The notes under the pieces were generated by a model. That model was given only the letters and a program-made list of their open reading frames with translations. It did no database searches and was not told the origin of the DNA. This document shows positions 53,075 to 63,400 of a DNA stretch of 64,000 bases, in pieces. This stretch comes from CAVSMC01 sp963728935 (lineage in GTDB: Bacteria; Pseudomonadota; Gammaproteobacteria; Burkholderiales; Casimicrobiaceae), in the NCBI GenBank assembly GCA_963728935.1, contig CAVSMC010000001.1, positions 4,402,001 to 4,466,000 on the forward strand, in the 5' to 3' direction. The position numbers and the translations under genes were made by a program. The stretch's first letter is position 1, and each line of letters begins with the position of its first letter.

Positions 53075-54547
53075 TCAAAGATTGCTCGCCACCTTACGAA
53101 AGTGATAGCCGATGATCGAAAGCTCCACGGCGGTATGCAATTTCCTCGGACTTGCAAGCAAAGTTGACCAGAACAGTGCCCAGTAGTGACTCCGGCCGGT
53201 TTGCCACACGCCGAGCAGCCACAGCGATTTCAGGAAGGCTTTTAGGTTGGATGCGGACAGCCGCCGCGTCGGTCCATGCGGCTCGAAGCAACGCAGGAAA
53301 GCCTGGATGCGCTGGTAATAGTTGCCCGGCGCATAGAGCTTGCGCATCAAGTCCCGGTATCCGGAGATAACCAGCTCACGATCCAGACGGGTCACGAAGT
53401 TGAGTACGGCATCGGTATTGTTGCCGCACGTGTCGGCGAGAATTCGGCCTTCGCTTGCAAGGCGCCGATACAGCGCGGTCTGGGGCAATGCCGTGAGAAG
53501 GCCCACCATTGCAGTGACAACACCAGTTCGCTGAATGAACTCGAATTGCCGCGCGAAGATGTCCTGCGGATCGGAGTCGAAGCCGACGATGAAACCGCCC
53601 ATCACCTCCAGTCCGGTCCGCTGCAGCGTGTTCACGCAATCGGACAGATCGCGCTTTTGGTTCTGCGTCTTTCCGCATTCGGCCAGGCTTTCGACCGACG
53701 GGGTCTCGATGCCGACGAAGACCTTCTTGAACCCGGCCTCGACCATCAGCTCGCACAACTCGGGATGGTCGGATAGATTCACCGACGCTTCGGTGAGAAA
53801 CCCGATTGTCGGTTGCACGCGACGGCGCCACTCGATCAGCGCCTGCACAAGCTCCTTTGCGTGCTTTCGATTGCCGATGAAATTGTCGTCGACGATGAAG
53901 ACCATGTCCTTCCAGCCGGCGAGTCGCAGCGCCTCGAGCTCCTCCACGAGCTGTGCCGGCTCCTTTGTTCGCGGCACGCGACCGTTGGTGACGACGATGT
54001 CGCAGAACTCGCAATCGAAGGGGCAACCGCGGGAGAACTGCACCGGCATCGTCACGTAGTCGGCGAGATCGATGAGATCCCAGCGCGGCACCGGTGATCT
54101 CCGAATGTCGGGCCAGCCCTGCGCGCGATAGACCGGCTGCAACGCGCCTCGCTCCATATCCGCGATCAGCGACTCGATCACGTCCTCGGCCTCGCCGAGC
54201 ACGAAATGCGCGATCTCCGGGAAATCACGGTGTCCGGTCGTAAATAGCGGGCCGCCGGCGACGATCGTCGTGCCCAACGCGGCGCAACGGGCAGCGATTG
54301 CGTGCGCGCAGTCCCTGTGCGCGATCATGCCACTCAGGAAGACGAAGTCGGCCCAGCGCAAGTGGTCGTCGGCTAGATTCGCCACGTTCAGATCGATCAG
54401 CCTCAGGTTCCAGTCGCGCGGCAGCATCGCGGCAACAGTCAGCAGGCCGAGCGGCGGAAACGCCGACTTCTTGGCGACGAGCCTCAACACATGCTTGAAG
54501 CTCCAGAAGCTGTCGGGATTGCGCGGGTAGACGAGGAGTACGTTCAC
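53075..54547 (-). CDS. B12-binding radical SAM enzyme
   Basis: 490 residues from a GTG at 54547 with GAGGGGCG upstream; the sequence NVLLVYPRNPDSFWSFKHVL confirms this start. Residues about 1-140 form a cobalamin-binding-type fold (DFVFLSGMIAHRD, TTIVAGGPLFTTGHRDFP). The radical SAM site is C175-x-x-x-C179-x-x-C182 in QFSRGCPFDCEFCDI. DMVFIVDDNFIGNRKHAKEL, then VFVGIETPSVESLAECGK and GGFIVGFDSDPQDIFARQ follow. The C-terminal about 130 residues, including NYYQRIQAFL, match the DUF4070 extension found with hopanoid- and lipid-modifying relatives. Likely a methylase or rearrangement enzyme; the substrate cannot be read from sequence. Confidence 0.93.
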   Translation of the reverse strand: MNVLLVYPRNPDSFWSFKHVLRLVAKKSAFPPLGLLTVAAMLPRDWNLRLIDLNVANLADDHLRWADFVFLSGMIAHRDCAHAIAARCAALGTTIVAGGPLFTTGHRDFPEIAHFVLGEAEDVIESLIADMERGALQPVYRAQGWPDIRRSPVPRWDLIDLADYVTMPVQFSRGCPFDCEFCDIVVTNGRVPRTKEPAQLVEELEALRLAGWKDMVFIVDDNFIGNRKHAKELVQALIEWRRRVQPTIGFLTEASVNLSDHPELCELMVEAGFKKVFVGIETPSVESLAECGKTQNQKRDLSDCVNTLQRTGLEVMGGFIVGFDSDPQDIFARQFEFIQRTGVVTAMVGLLTALPQTALYRRLASEGRILADTCGNNTDAVLNFVTRLDRELVISGYRDLMRKLYAPGNYYQRIQAFLRCFEPHGPTRRLSASNLKAFLKSLWLLGVWQTGRSHYWALFWSTLLASPRKLHTAVELSIIGYHFRKVASNL

Positions 54548-54795
54548 GGTTGCGCCCCTCGCGCGGAGGACATATCCCACAATAGACCGTTGACTTGGGT
54601 CGGCGTTGATTGACATCAATGTTCTCTACCGTACAAACCATATTCCTTGCGGCAACGGGTCGCAACGCGGTGATCGCAAACGGACCGACTCACATGTTGC
54701 CATATTCGCAGCGAAGAAAACCCTGCGCGAAGGTCGTCGCCGCTGCAGACCTTGGAGGCCGGGGCGCCTTGGCCTGGTGTTTGTTCGATCGCCGC

Positions 54796-55683
54796 CTACG
54801 GTTCGCTGGCCACCGTGCGCACCACTGCAGTGCGGAAATGCAGCGGATCTCTGAGGTTCTGCAATTCCCGATAGTAGTAGAGCGGCGTAGGTCGCCTACC
54901 CTTGAGCCTCAATCGTTTCAGAAATTCGAGTTCCTCTTCTGTCACGGTACCGCTGAGTGAAGCGTCCTTGAGGAACGCTTCGAGCCCTGGCTCGACCCCG
55001 GAAGGTTCGAAGTCAGGGTCCGTTTCAACGAACGCAAATCGCTTCGAATGCCCTGGGGCCAGCTTTCGGTTGAGCGCAATCTCCATACCGAAGGTGACGA
55101 GGTCGATATCCCAGGAATCGATCAGCGGATCCAGGAAGGAGACGCAGTTCTCCGCGGACAAGTGGAAGACGTCCGTATCCAGGAACTCGAGGATCGTGAC
55201 GCGCATCTGCTTGTAGCTTCGACCGCTATGGCGAGCCACCGAGCGCAGCCACTTTTCACTCTTCAATTCGTCTTTGGCGACGCGCTTGATCACGTCCAGA
55301 AGCGTCTGCGTGACGAGGCGTTCGAGTTCGCCCAACGGCTGCTTCTCGAAAATTGGACGTATCTGCTGCCGTCTTGCCGGCGCGCACTTGCGCAGAACCA
55401 CCTCTCGCACTTCTTGAAACAAAGGTGACGGAGGGTCCTCGAAATCCCGCTTTAGCTCTTCTTTGCGCTGCAGCTCAGCCAGCTTCCCCAGACTACCGCC
55501 CGGCAACTCGAGGAGCGCGCCCATCTTCTCGTAGATGTCCGTTCGATCGGGCGCGGGGGGCGATTTCTTCCGGGTCAGCAGCTGAGATATGTAGGACTCT
55601 GTGACATCGGCAGCGACCGCCAAGTCCCTTTGCTCGAGCCCCAATTGTTCCAGCCGCTCCTTGATGACTAGACAAACATCCAT
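54796..55683 (-). CDS. XRE-family helix-turn-helix regulator
   Basis: 295 residues. The N-terminal HTH (about 8-60) reads LEQLGLEQRDLAVAADVTES followed by YISQLLTRKKSPPAPDR. The remainder is an alpha/beta C-terminal region (SYKQMRVTILEFLDTDVFHL, LDPLIDSWDIDLVTFGMEIA) that I do not recognise, ending in KGRRPTPLYYYRELQNLRDP. Divergent from hsp20, with two palindromes in the intervening 300 bases. It is probably autoregulated and may control the heat-shock gene. Confidence 0.85.
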   Translation of the reverse strand: MDVCLVIKERLEQLGLEQRDLAVAADVTESYISQLLTRKKSPPAPDRTDIYEKMGALLELPGGSLGKLAELQRKEELKRDFEDPPSPLFQEVREVVLRKCAPARRQQIRPIFEKQPLGELERLVTQTLLDVIKRVAKDELKSEKWLRSVARHSGRSYKQMRVTILEFLDTDVFHLSAENCVSFLDPLIDSWDIDLVTFGMEIALNRKLAPGHSKRFAFVETDPDFEPSGVEPGLEAFLKDASLSGTVTEEELEFLKRLRLKGRRPTPLYYYRELQNLRDPLHFRTAVVRTVASEP

Positions 55684-55698
55684 CGGGTGCCCAAGCGA

Positions 55699-55715
55699 TT
55701 AACCTGATGTGTTAA
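55699..55715. promoter_or_regulatory. palindrome TTAAC-N7-GTTAA, putative operator
   Basis: TTAACCTGATGTGTTAA lies 16 bases upstream of the xre start codon. It shares both half-sites with a second palindrome 51 bases away. The position suits autorepression. Confidence 0.6.
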
Positions 55716-55730
55716 GCATAGCAAATTGTT

Positions 55731-55767
55731 ATTGACAATGCCACCTTACTTAACCCACAATGGTTAA
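55731..55767 (+). promoter_or_regulatory. putative hsp20-side promoter with second palindrome
   Basis: TTGACA (55732-55737) is followed 18 bases on by CACAAT, a weak -10. The palindrome TTAACC-N6-GGTTAA (55750-55767) overlaps that -10, so a bound regulator would block transcription toward hsp20, whose start is 217 bases downstream. Confidence 0.45.
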
Positions 55768-55983
55768 CTTCGACCAAGGAATACAACCGATACCTGTACG
55801 TGGCGTATTCGTGCATTTCAAGCCCACAGCAGCGCTGCGTTCGCCACGCGGCTTGATACAGCAGGTCGTTCCCACCCTTTCGGCGGCAGTTGGCGGGACA
55901 ACAAAGAAAGCGCGATGCCTACAACCATGGGCCGTAGGCGGAAGTGATCCGGCCCTAGCACGGCTATTCAAAAGGAAGACGTT

Positions 55984-56409
55984 ATGCAAAACCTTATCTC
56001 TTACGACCCCAGGGCTGAAACCGGTCTTGACGAATTGTTCCGCGGTTTCTTCAGGCCGGTGCGCATGGAAGGCGGATCTGCCCCGGTAGTGATCAAGATG
56101 GACGTGACCGAAACCGAGACCGGTTACCTGGTTCATGCCGAAATGCCGGGCGTGAAGAAGGAAGACATCGATGTCGCGATCGAGGGCAACCAGGTCACTA
56201 TCACGGCCGAGGTCAAGCAGGAATGGGAAAAGAAGGAAGGCGACAAGATGCTGCGAAACGAGCGGTATTTCGGCAACATCTATCGCAGTTTCACGCTACC
56301 GGTGGAGCTCGATGAGTCGTCGTGCGAGGCCACATACGAGATGGGCATCCTCGAGCTCAAGCTGGTGAGGAAAGCCGCGGCGCCTGGCAAGAGGCTGGCA
56401 ATCCGGTAA
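55984..56409 (+). CDS. hsp20: Hsp20/alpha-crystallin small heat-shock protein
   Basis: 141 residues. The N-terminal arm MQNLISYDPRAETGLDELFR is followed by the alpha-crystallin domain VVIKMDVTETETGYLVHAEM, PGVKKEDIDVAIEGNQVTIT, RYFGNIYRSFTLPVELDES and the closing A-x-x-x-x-G-x-L motif in ATYEMGILELKL. The C-terminal I-x-I/V-type tail is R-L-A-I-R. It forms oligomers that hold unfolding proteins in a refoldable state. AAAAGGAAGACGTT precedes the ATG, and a strong terminator follows 148 bases after the stop. Confidence 0.95.
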   Translation: MQNLISYDPRAETGLDELFRGFFRPVRMEGGSAPVVIKMDVTETETGYLVHAEMPGVKKEDIDVAIEGNQVTITAEVKQEWEKKEGDKMLRNERYFGNIYRSFTLPVELDESSCEATYEMGILELKLVRKAAAPGKRLAIR

Positions 56410-56556
56410 TCAACGGATCGCGTTCCTCCGACATCGGCAAATTGCCGTACCGCCGCGTTCGCGTGGCCGGCAGTTGTGACGTCGGGTTAGCGGCCGTCGG
56501 AATTCTCGGCGCGCGCATTGATCCTAAAGAATCAGCGTCGCGAGTTTCGTCAATTA

Positions 56557-56589
56557 GCCTCGGTCCCATATCGACCGAGGCCTTTTTTT
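56557..56589 (+). terminator. intrinsic terminator downstream of hsp20
   Basis: GCCTCGGTC (56557-56565), 7-base loop, GACCGAGGC (56573-56581), then seven T. Perfect 9-bp stem. The rest of 56,410-56,734 holds no gene. Confidence 0.9.
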
Positions 56590-56734
56590 GGCCGGAAGTC
56601 CAAGGCTTGCTCGGTCGCTTCATTGAACGCCCCGCCCCCCCGCGCATGCCGCATGACGTATGACCGTCAGACAGTTCTCGACCATGTCGTGCGATTTTCG
56701 CGCAAGTCCCGAACGGCACGATCTGACGGCACAA

Positions 56735-57415
56735 CTAGATTACGCTGGCGATGATGTTGATGCTCAGCGCCAGCACTGCGATATTGAAAACGAATGCCAG
56801 CACGCCGTGAACGAGGGTGAGCCGACGCATCCGACGCGATGTCACGGCGACGTCTGACACCTGCGAAGTTATACCGACGACAAACGAGTAATAGGCGAAA
56901 TCGAGATAGTCCGGATCGCGGCCGCCCGGGAACAGGAGCTCCGGCGGTGCTTCGCGCGCGCTTCTTAGCTTCCCGTAGTAACGGTGTGCATAGTGAAACG
57001 CGAATACGATCTGGATCACCAGCCATGACGAGATCAGCGCGACGATGGTGAGCGTCAAATGGCCGGCTCGGGGCCAGAAAGGGAGTTGTCTGATCGTGCT
57101 GACGACGAACCCGATCGCGACGATGCTCGCACAGGATGCGACGACGACGAACAGGAAGATCACGTAGCCGCTTTGATCCTGGGCGAGTGCATGGTCGCGC
57201 GTCACGCCGGCATCGGCGCGAGCGACCAGCCACCATGCTAAAGCAAGATAGACGAGTACACCGAGATCCCAGCTCGCAACCGTCCGCGTGTGCAGCGAGG
57301 TCGAGTCCGGCTGCGCAAACCATGCGGCCATCGCGATCGCCAGCGCCACCGCAAGACGTTGCTTCGCGCCCACGCGGTCGATCCATACAGGCTTGATCGC
57401 AGTTGGCTTGTTCAT
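56735..57415 (-). CDS. DUF1345 membrane protein
   Basis: 226 residues from the ATG at 57415. Hydrophobic helices include LAVALAIAMAAWFAQPDS, WDLGVLVYLALAWWLVARAD, YVIFLFVVVASCASIVAIGF, TLTIVALISSWLVIQIVFAF and the final LVHGVLAFVFNIAVLALSIN. HYAHRYYG, then PDYLDFAYYSFVVGITSQVS and DVAVTSRRMRRLTLVHG are the family's conserved blocks. Function unknown. It begins 26 bases after the stop of the ndvB-like gene on the same strand, so the two are probably cotranscribed. Confidence 0.92.
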   Translation of the reverse strand: MNKPTAIKPVWIDRVGAKQRLAVALAIAMAAWFAQPDSTSLHTRTVASWDLGVLVYLALAWWLVARADAGVTRDHALAQDQSGYVIFLFVVVASCASIVAIGFVVSTIRQLPFWPRAGHLTLTIVALISSWLVIQIVFAFHYAHRYYGKLRSAREAPPELLFPGGRDPDYLDFAYYSFVVGITSQVSDVAVTSRRMRRLTLVHGVLAFVFNIAVLALSINIIASVI

Positions 57416-57441
57416 CTCGCGGCGGCCAGGACGGTGTGGCG

Positions 57442-60400
57442 TCAAGTCGAGACCATCTCCCGCACCGACTGCTTGGTCACGCGCACGTCGACCTGGTGCC
57501 CCCGTCGATCGTCGGCAAGGAGCACGAAATTGCCTTCTTGTGCAACGCCGTCGACGGTTATCGCAGCGCCGAGCGCCTCGTCATCCGCAACATCGACCCG
57601 TCGTATCGCGATGTTGTAGTAGGTTTCGCGATAGCGGTAGCGCAACGCGCATTCGTTCCACTGCGGAGGTAGACGCGGTGCGAGGCGCAGGCGACCCGCT
57701 TCCAAGTTGAGCCCCAGCAGCGACTCCACGACCAGGCGGTACATCCAGCCCGCCGAGCCCGTATACCAGGACCAGCCGCCGCGGCCCGCGTGCGGTGCGA
57801 GCGCGCAGACGTCGGCCGCAACGACGTACGGCTCCACCTTGTACGTCGCGGCCGCCTCGGGCGTTCGCGCGTGATTGACCGGATTGATCATCGCCGTCAA
57901 TTCCCAGGCGCGTGCGGCGTCACCCAACGCAGCGAACGCCATTGCCGCCCAGATCGCACCGTGGGTGTACTGGCCGCCGTTCTCGCGCACCCCGGGCACG
58001 TATCCGCGGATGTATCCCGGCTCGAGATTGGACCTGTCGAACGGCGGGTCGAGAAGCTGGATCAACGCGTGGTCGTGACGAACCAGGCGCGCGTACACCG
58101 AATTCATCGCCAGCCGCGAGCGCGTGGCGTCGCCCGCACCGGAAAGCACCGCCCAGCTCTGCGCGACCGAGTCGATCTGACATTCGTCGTTGTCGCTCGA
58201 GCCCAATGGCGACCCATCGTCGAAGTAGGCACGCCGATACCAGTCGCCATCCCACGCGGCCTGCTCGATCCGCTGGCCCAATTGCATCGCCTCGGTCTCG
58301 CAACGATTCGCGAACGACGGATCGTCGCGCAAACGCGCAACCTTGGCGAATTCGCCGAGCACGTGACAAAGGAAGAAGGCGAGCCAGACGCTCTCGCCCT
58401 TGCCATCCTTGCCGACGAGATTCATGCCGTCGTTCCAGTCGCCGGACCCCATCAGCGGTAATCCATGCACGCCGAAGCGCAAGCCGTGCTGGATCGCCCG
58501 CACGCAATGCGCATAGACATCCGCGCTCTCGTCGGACTGGGCCGGCAGGTCGTAGTACGAGTCGTCCTTGGGATCGACCGGACGGCTTTCGAGAAATTGC
58601 GCGGTCTCGTCGAGAATCGATGTATCGCCGGTGGCGAAGACGTATCGGCATGTCGCGAGCGGCAGCCAAAGATAATCATCCGAGCAGTGCGTGCGCACGC
58701 CGCGGCCCGACGGCGGATGCCACCAATGCTGGACGTCGCCCTCGATGAATTGACGGCTTGCGCAGAGCGCGATCTGCGCGCGCAGTAGCTTCGGGTCGGC
58801 GTGAACCAGCGCCATCACGTCCTGCAACTGGTCGCGGAACCCGTACGCACCGCCCGACTGGTAGTAGCCGCTGCGCGCCCACAGACGGCAGGCGATCGTC
58901 TGATACACGAGCCAGCCATTGGTGAGCACGTTGAGCGCCGTATCAGGCGTTTGCACCTGCACGACGTCGAGAGTGTGGCGCCAGTGCAGGATCACCGCTT
59001 CGAGCGCTTCGCGGGCCGCAGCGGAACCGCGGAACCGCTGCACCAGCCGGCCGGCTTCGTCAGCGCTGCTCGCCGTGCCCAGTCGGAAGACGGTCTCGCG
59101 CTGTTCCCCTTCCGCCAGATCGAAAGCGAGCTGTATCGCGGCGCAGGAATCGAGTCCCGCGCCGGTCTTGCCGGACAGCCGTGCCCGTCGCATCGCCGCG
59201 GGGTTTCCTAGCGCGCCGTTGCGACCGATGAATTCGGTGCGGTCTCCGCTGACCGTTCGCGCCGGTTCGCCGATGTCGAAGAATGCGACGCGGTCCGGGA
59301 ACTCGCTGTTGTACGGATTGCGAGCATACAGTGCGCCGCTGACGGCATCGATCTCCGTCGTTACGTGCATCGCGGACCTTGCCCGCACAACGCCCAGCAC
59401 CCATTCGACGTAGCCTGTGACGGACAGCCGTCGCGTGCGGCCCGAATGGTTGCCCACTTTCAACGTGTAGAACTTGATCGCCGCGTCGAGCGCCACGAAG
59501 ATCGTGAGCTCCGAGCGAATGCCGTCCTCCGTGTGCTCGAAAACGCTGTAGCCGAATCCATGCCGGGTTACGTACGGCCCGGCACCCCCACTGGGAGACG
59601 ACGTGGGTGACCAGAAATGTCCGGTCTCTTCATCGCGCAGGAACAGCGCTTCACCGCTCGACTCGCTCACCGGATCGTTGTGCCATGGAGTCAGACGAAA
59701 CTGGTTGGCGTTCTCGCTCCACGTGTAGCCGAGCCCGCTTTCGGAGACGACCGTGCCGAAGCGAGGATTCGCAAGGACATTCACCCACGGAGCCGGCGTC
59801 GCGACTCCCGCTGGCGGCGCGATGACGTATTCGCGGCCGTCGGGAGAAAATCCTCCCATCCCGTTGAAGAGGACCAAATCGCGCTCACGCGGTTCGGCGT
59901 CAGCAGCCGGCTGAGGCCGATGGACACGGGTCCGCGCAAGTCGCGCAACGCGCACGCCGAGGGGTGCGCGGCGGTTGATCTGGTCGGCCAGGGTTCCGCC
60001 GCTGTCGCTGATGATCGCGCGTGCGACCGATTGGAAGAGCACGCGGTCCTCCGAGGACATCTGCTCGGCATGCCGAACGAAAATACCTCCGGGACGATCG
60101 ACGAAATGGGCTTCGACGCCAGCGGCGATCAGACCCATGATTTGCTCCTGCAGACGCTGCCGATATCCGTCGTGACCTTCGTTCCAGATCACGAGATCCA
60201 CGGCGAGCCCCTTGAGGCGCCAATAGGCATGCGCCTGCACGAGTTGGCGGACAAGCTCGATATTCCCGGCGTCCGCGATCTGCAGCAACACGATCGGGAG
60301 GTCACCCGAGATCGCGTAGCCCCAGAGGCCGGATTGCCCGCGACGGTTCTTGAGCAGAACGCCCGCGGCTGCGCGCAACGATGCGTTGGCATAGATCACC

Positions 60401-63400
60401 GAGCTCGCGAGGCGACCGTAGAGCTGGGAGTCGGTCTCGGTGGCGTTGAGCTGCCGCAACACGACCTGGCTGTGCGTCCACGTCAGCTCGAACACGCGAT
60501 CCGCGAGACGGCGATCCTGGTATTTGTCGACGAGATGGAGAACCGCTTCCCGCGTCTCGCCGGCGCCCGACACCATGTCGACCGTCACGGTCGCGCCGGC
60601 GTCGAGGATCACTCGATGACGGATAGCAGCTATCGGATCCAACACGGAGCCTTGCGTGTCTGACAGCGCTCCTCGATCCGTCATCGCGATTGGCGCAGCG
60701 ACCGAACCGCCGCGGCCGATGAAACGCATGCGGTCCGTCTCGAACGAGCAGTGCGGCGCGTGCGCTGCGTGCACGGTCATCAGATGAAACATCCACGGGA
60801 CCTGCTCCTGGTGGGAGCGCGGACGCCGCGTGCAAAGAATGGCATGCCGTTCCCGGATGATCTCGGTCTGTACGAAGAGGTTGCTGAATGCCGGGTGCAG
60901 CTCGTCGGCGGCCGCTGGCGCGAGAACCACCTCGGCGTAGCTCGTAACGTCGATCGTCCGCACGGTCCGGGACCGGTTGGTAATGTGCAGCCGGCGCACT
61001 TCGATATCATCTTCGGGCGAAACGACGATTTCCGTGTGCGTGTCGAAATCGAAGTCCGTGCGTCTGAACTCCGCCCGCCCCTCCGAGAAGATCGCTTCGT
61101 AGTGTTCCGCTTGCTTGAGCGTGGGTTGATGCGCGGTCGACCAGAACTCTCCGCTCTCCTCGTCGCGCAGATAGCAGAAGGTGCCCCAATTGTCGGACGT
61201 GCTGTCTTCGCGCCAGCGGGTCACGGCCAGGTTCTTCCAGCGACTGCTTCCGCCGCCCGCATTCGTGACCATGACGTGGTAGCTGCCGTTCGACAGCAAC
61301 TGCACCTCCGGAATCGCCGTGTCCGCACTCGTGAGTACGCGCACCGGCAACTCCGGGGCGCTGCCGGCCGTACGAATAGCGGAACCATCGACTGCATTGG
61401 AATGAAACATCGTGGCTCTTGGAATGCGCTCCTGCAGAAGAAGCAGGGTTGCTTGAAAGAGCGGGTCCGACTCGAAGCGCTTCTGCATCGGCCGGCCCAG
61501 TAGCGCATAGGCGCAGGCGAGCAGGCTCATCGCCTGATGGTGCACCATGTACGATTGCACAACCGCACTCGACACCCCGCGACGTTGTCGTGATGGCGTG
61601 TAGTCGATAGCCTCGAACAAGCCCATTCTTCCCGCCAAGCCGCCGAGCGCAAGGCGTTGCAAGTTGAGGCATGCCGCATCGGGAGCGACCATCAGCGCGA
61701 GTGCCGACGCGTACGGCGCGACGACCAGATCTTCGCCGAGTCCGCGTTTGAGCCCAAGGCCTGGCACCCCGAACGCGCGATACTGGTAATTGAGATGGAC
61801 ATCGACGGCGTTGTAGCCGCTTTCCGACATCCCCCATGGCACGCCACGTTGTCTGCCGTACTCGATCTGTCGCTCTACGGCGGCCACGTAGGTCTGATCG
61901 AGCAAGGTATTCTGGTAGGTCGGCATCACCAGCAGGGGCATCAGATACTCGAACATCGAACCGCTCCATGCCAGCAGAACCGGCTCTCCGCCCACCGAGG
62001 TGAGCAGACGCCCGAGCGCGAACCAGCTTTCCTGCGGCAGCTGCCCCTGCGCGATGGCGACGAAGTTGCACAATCGCGCTTCCGACGCGAGCAAGTCGTA
62101 GTAGCTGTCGTCGCAACGGCGCTGTGCGACGTTGTACCCGATCACCAACTGTCGGCGCACTTTGTCGAACAGGAAGTCATAGTCCATTGTCGCAAGTGAA
62201 GCCGCCTGCAGCGCAATCTGGTCGATTGCGACGATGCGTGCCGCTGCGCGCTCGGCTCCTTGCGTGACAAGACGCTGGAAGGTGTCGAGCACGTCTTGCT
62301 CTTCTGCGCCGGGGCTGTTGACGCGCGCGCGTTCGATCACTGGCGACCATGCTGCGTCGAGCGTCGCAAGTTCGCGCAGCGTCGGGATACTGTTGGCCCC
62401 CGGAAATTCGAGAACGGCTGCCGGCACCGTTCTCAGCTCGAGCCATGGCGCGAGCAGAGCCAAGTCATCGCGCAAGTCGACGCATTGGCGCTCGAGCGCC
62501 CTGGCCCAGAAAGCGGCTTCGCCGTCGTCGGCGGGCGTATTGGCGACAAGGTAGGCAGCAGCATCGGCGGCGAATACGCACAGCTGTTCGATTTGCACCC
62601 ACGCGTGTGCCAGTGTGACCGCTCTGGCTGCGGCCAACCATTCGAGCGCCTTTTCGAATTGAGTAACGCTGGCCGGCGCTTGCTTGCCAACGGTGTCGAC
62701 CAGTATCGTGAACGTGTCGCTCACGCCTTCGAGCCATCGTCGGTTGAGAACCGGCGCGTCGTAGAGCGCAGCGAGGCCCGGTCGCAGCGTCAGCAGATGG
62801 CCCGCCAGGTTGCCGCTGTCCACCGTCGACACATAGAGCGGAATCAGAGGCAACCGCGTTTGGGTGTCGTACCAGTTATAGAAGTGCCCCCGATGCCGCT
62901 CGAGCGATTCCATGCTGCGTAGCGCATTCGTCGTGCGCTCGATCAGTTGTCCGGTCGACAAGTAACCGAAGTCATGCGCCGAGAGATTGGCAAGCAGTGC
63001 CAATCCCATGTTGGTCGGCGAAGTGCGATGCGCGACCTTGCCCGCCGGAACTTCCTGCACGTTGTCGGGTGGCAGCCAGTGGTCGTCCGGGCCGACGTAT
63101 GTTTCGAAATACGCCCATGTCTTTCGCGCGAGCTGGCGAAGGAACCGTGTCTGGCTTCCGGTCAGCCGGGCACTGCGTCGCGGCAGCGGACGACTAACCC
63201 ACCAGGCAACCGCGGGCGACGCGCCCCAGAGCAATAGCATCGGCCCGGCGACGATCAGTCCCGCGGGATTGAAGATGGCCAGGCCAACCCAGGCGGCGGC
63301 AGCAATTGCCGGCGCGATCGCCATGCTGCGATAGGACGCGAGCAGGCCCGTGCGATCGGATCGTTCCAGCGCGCGATTCACGTCACTCGACGGGTTCCAT

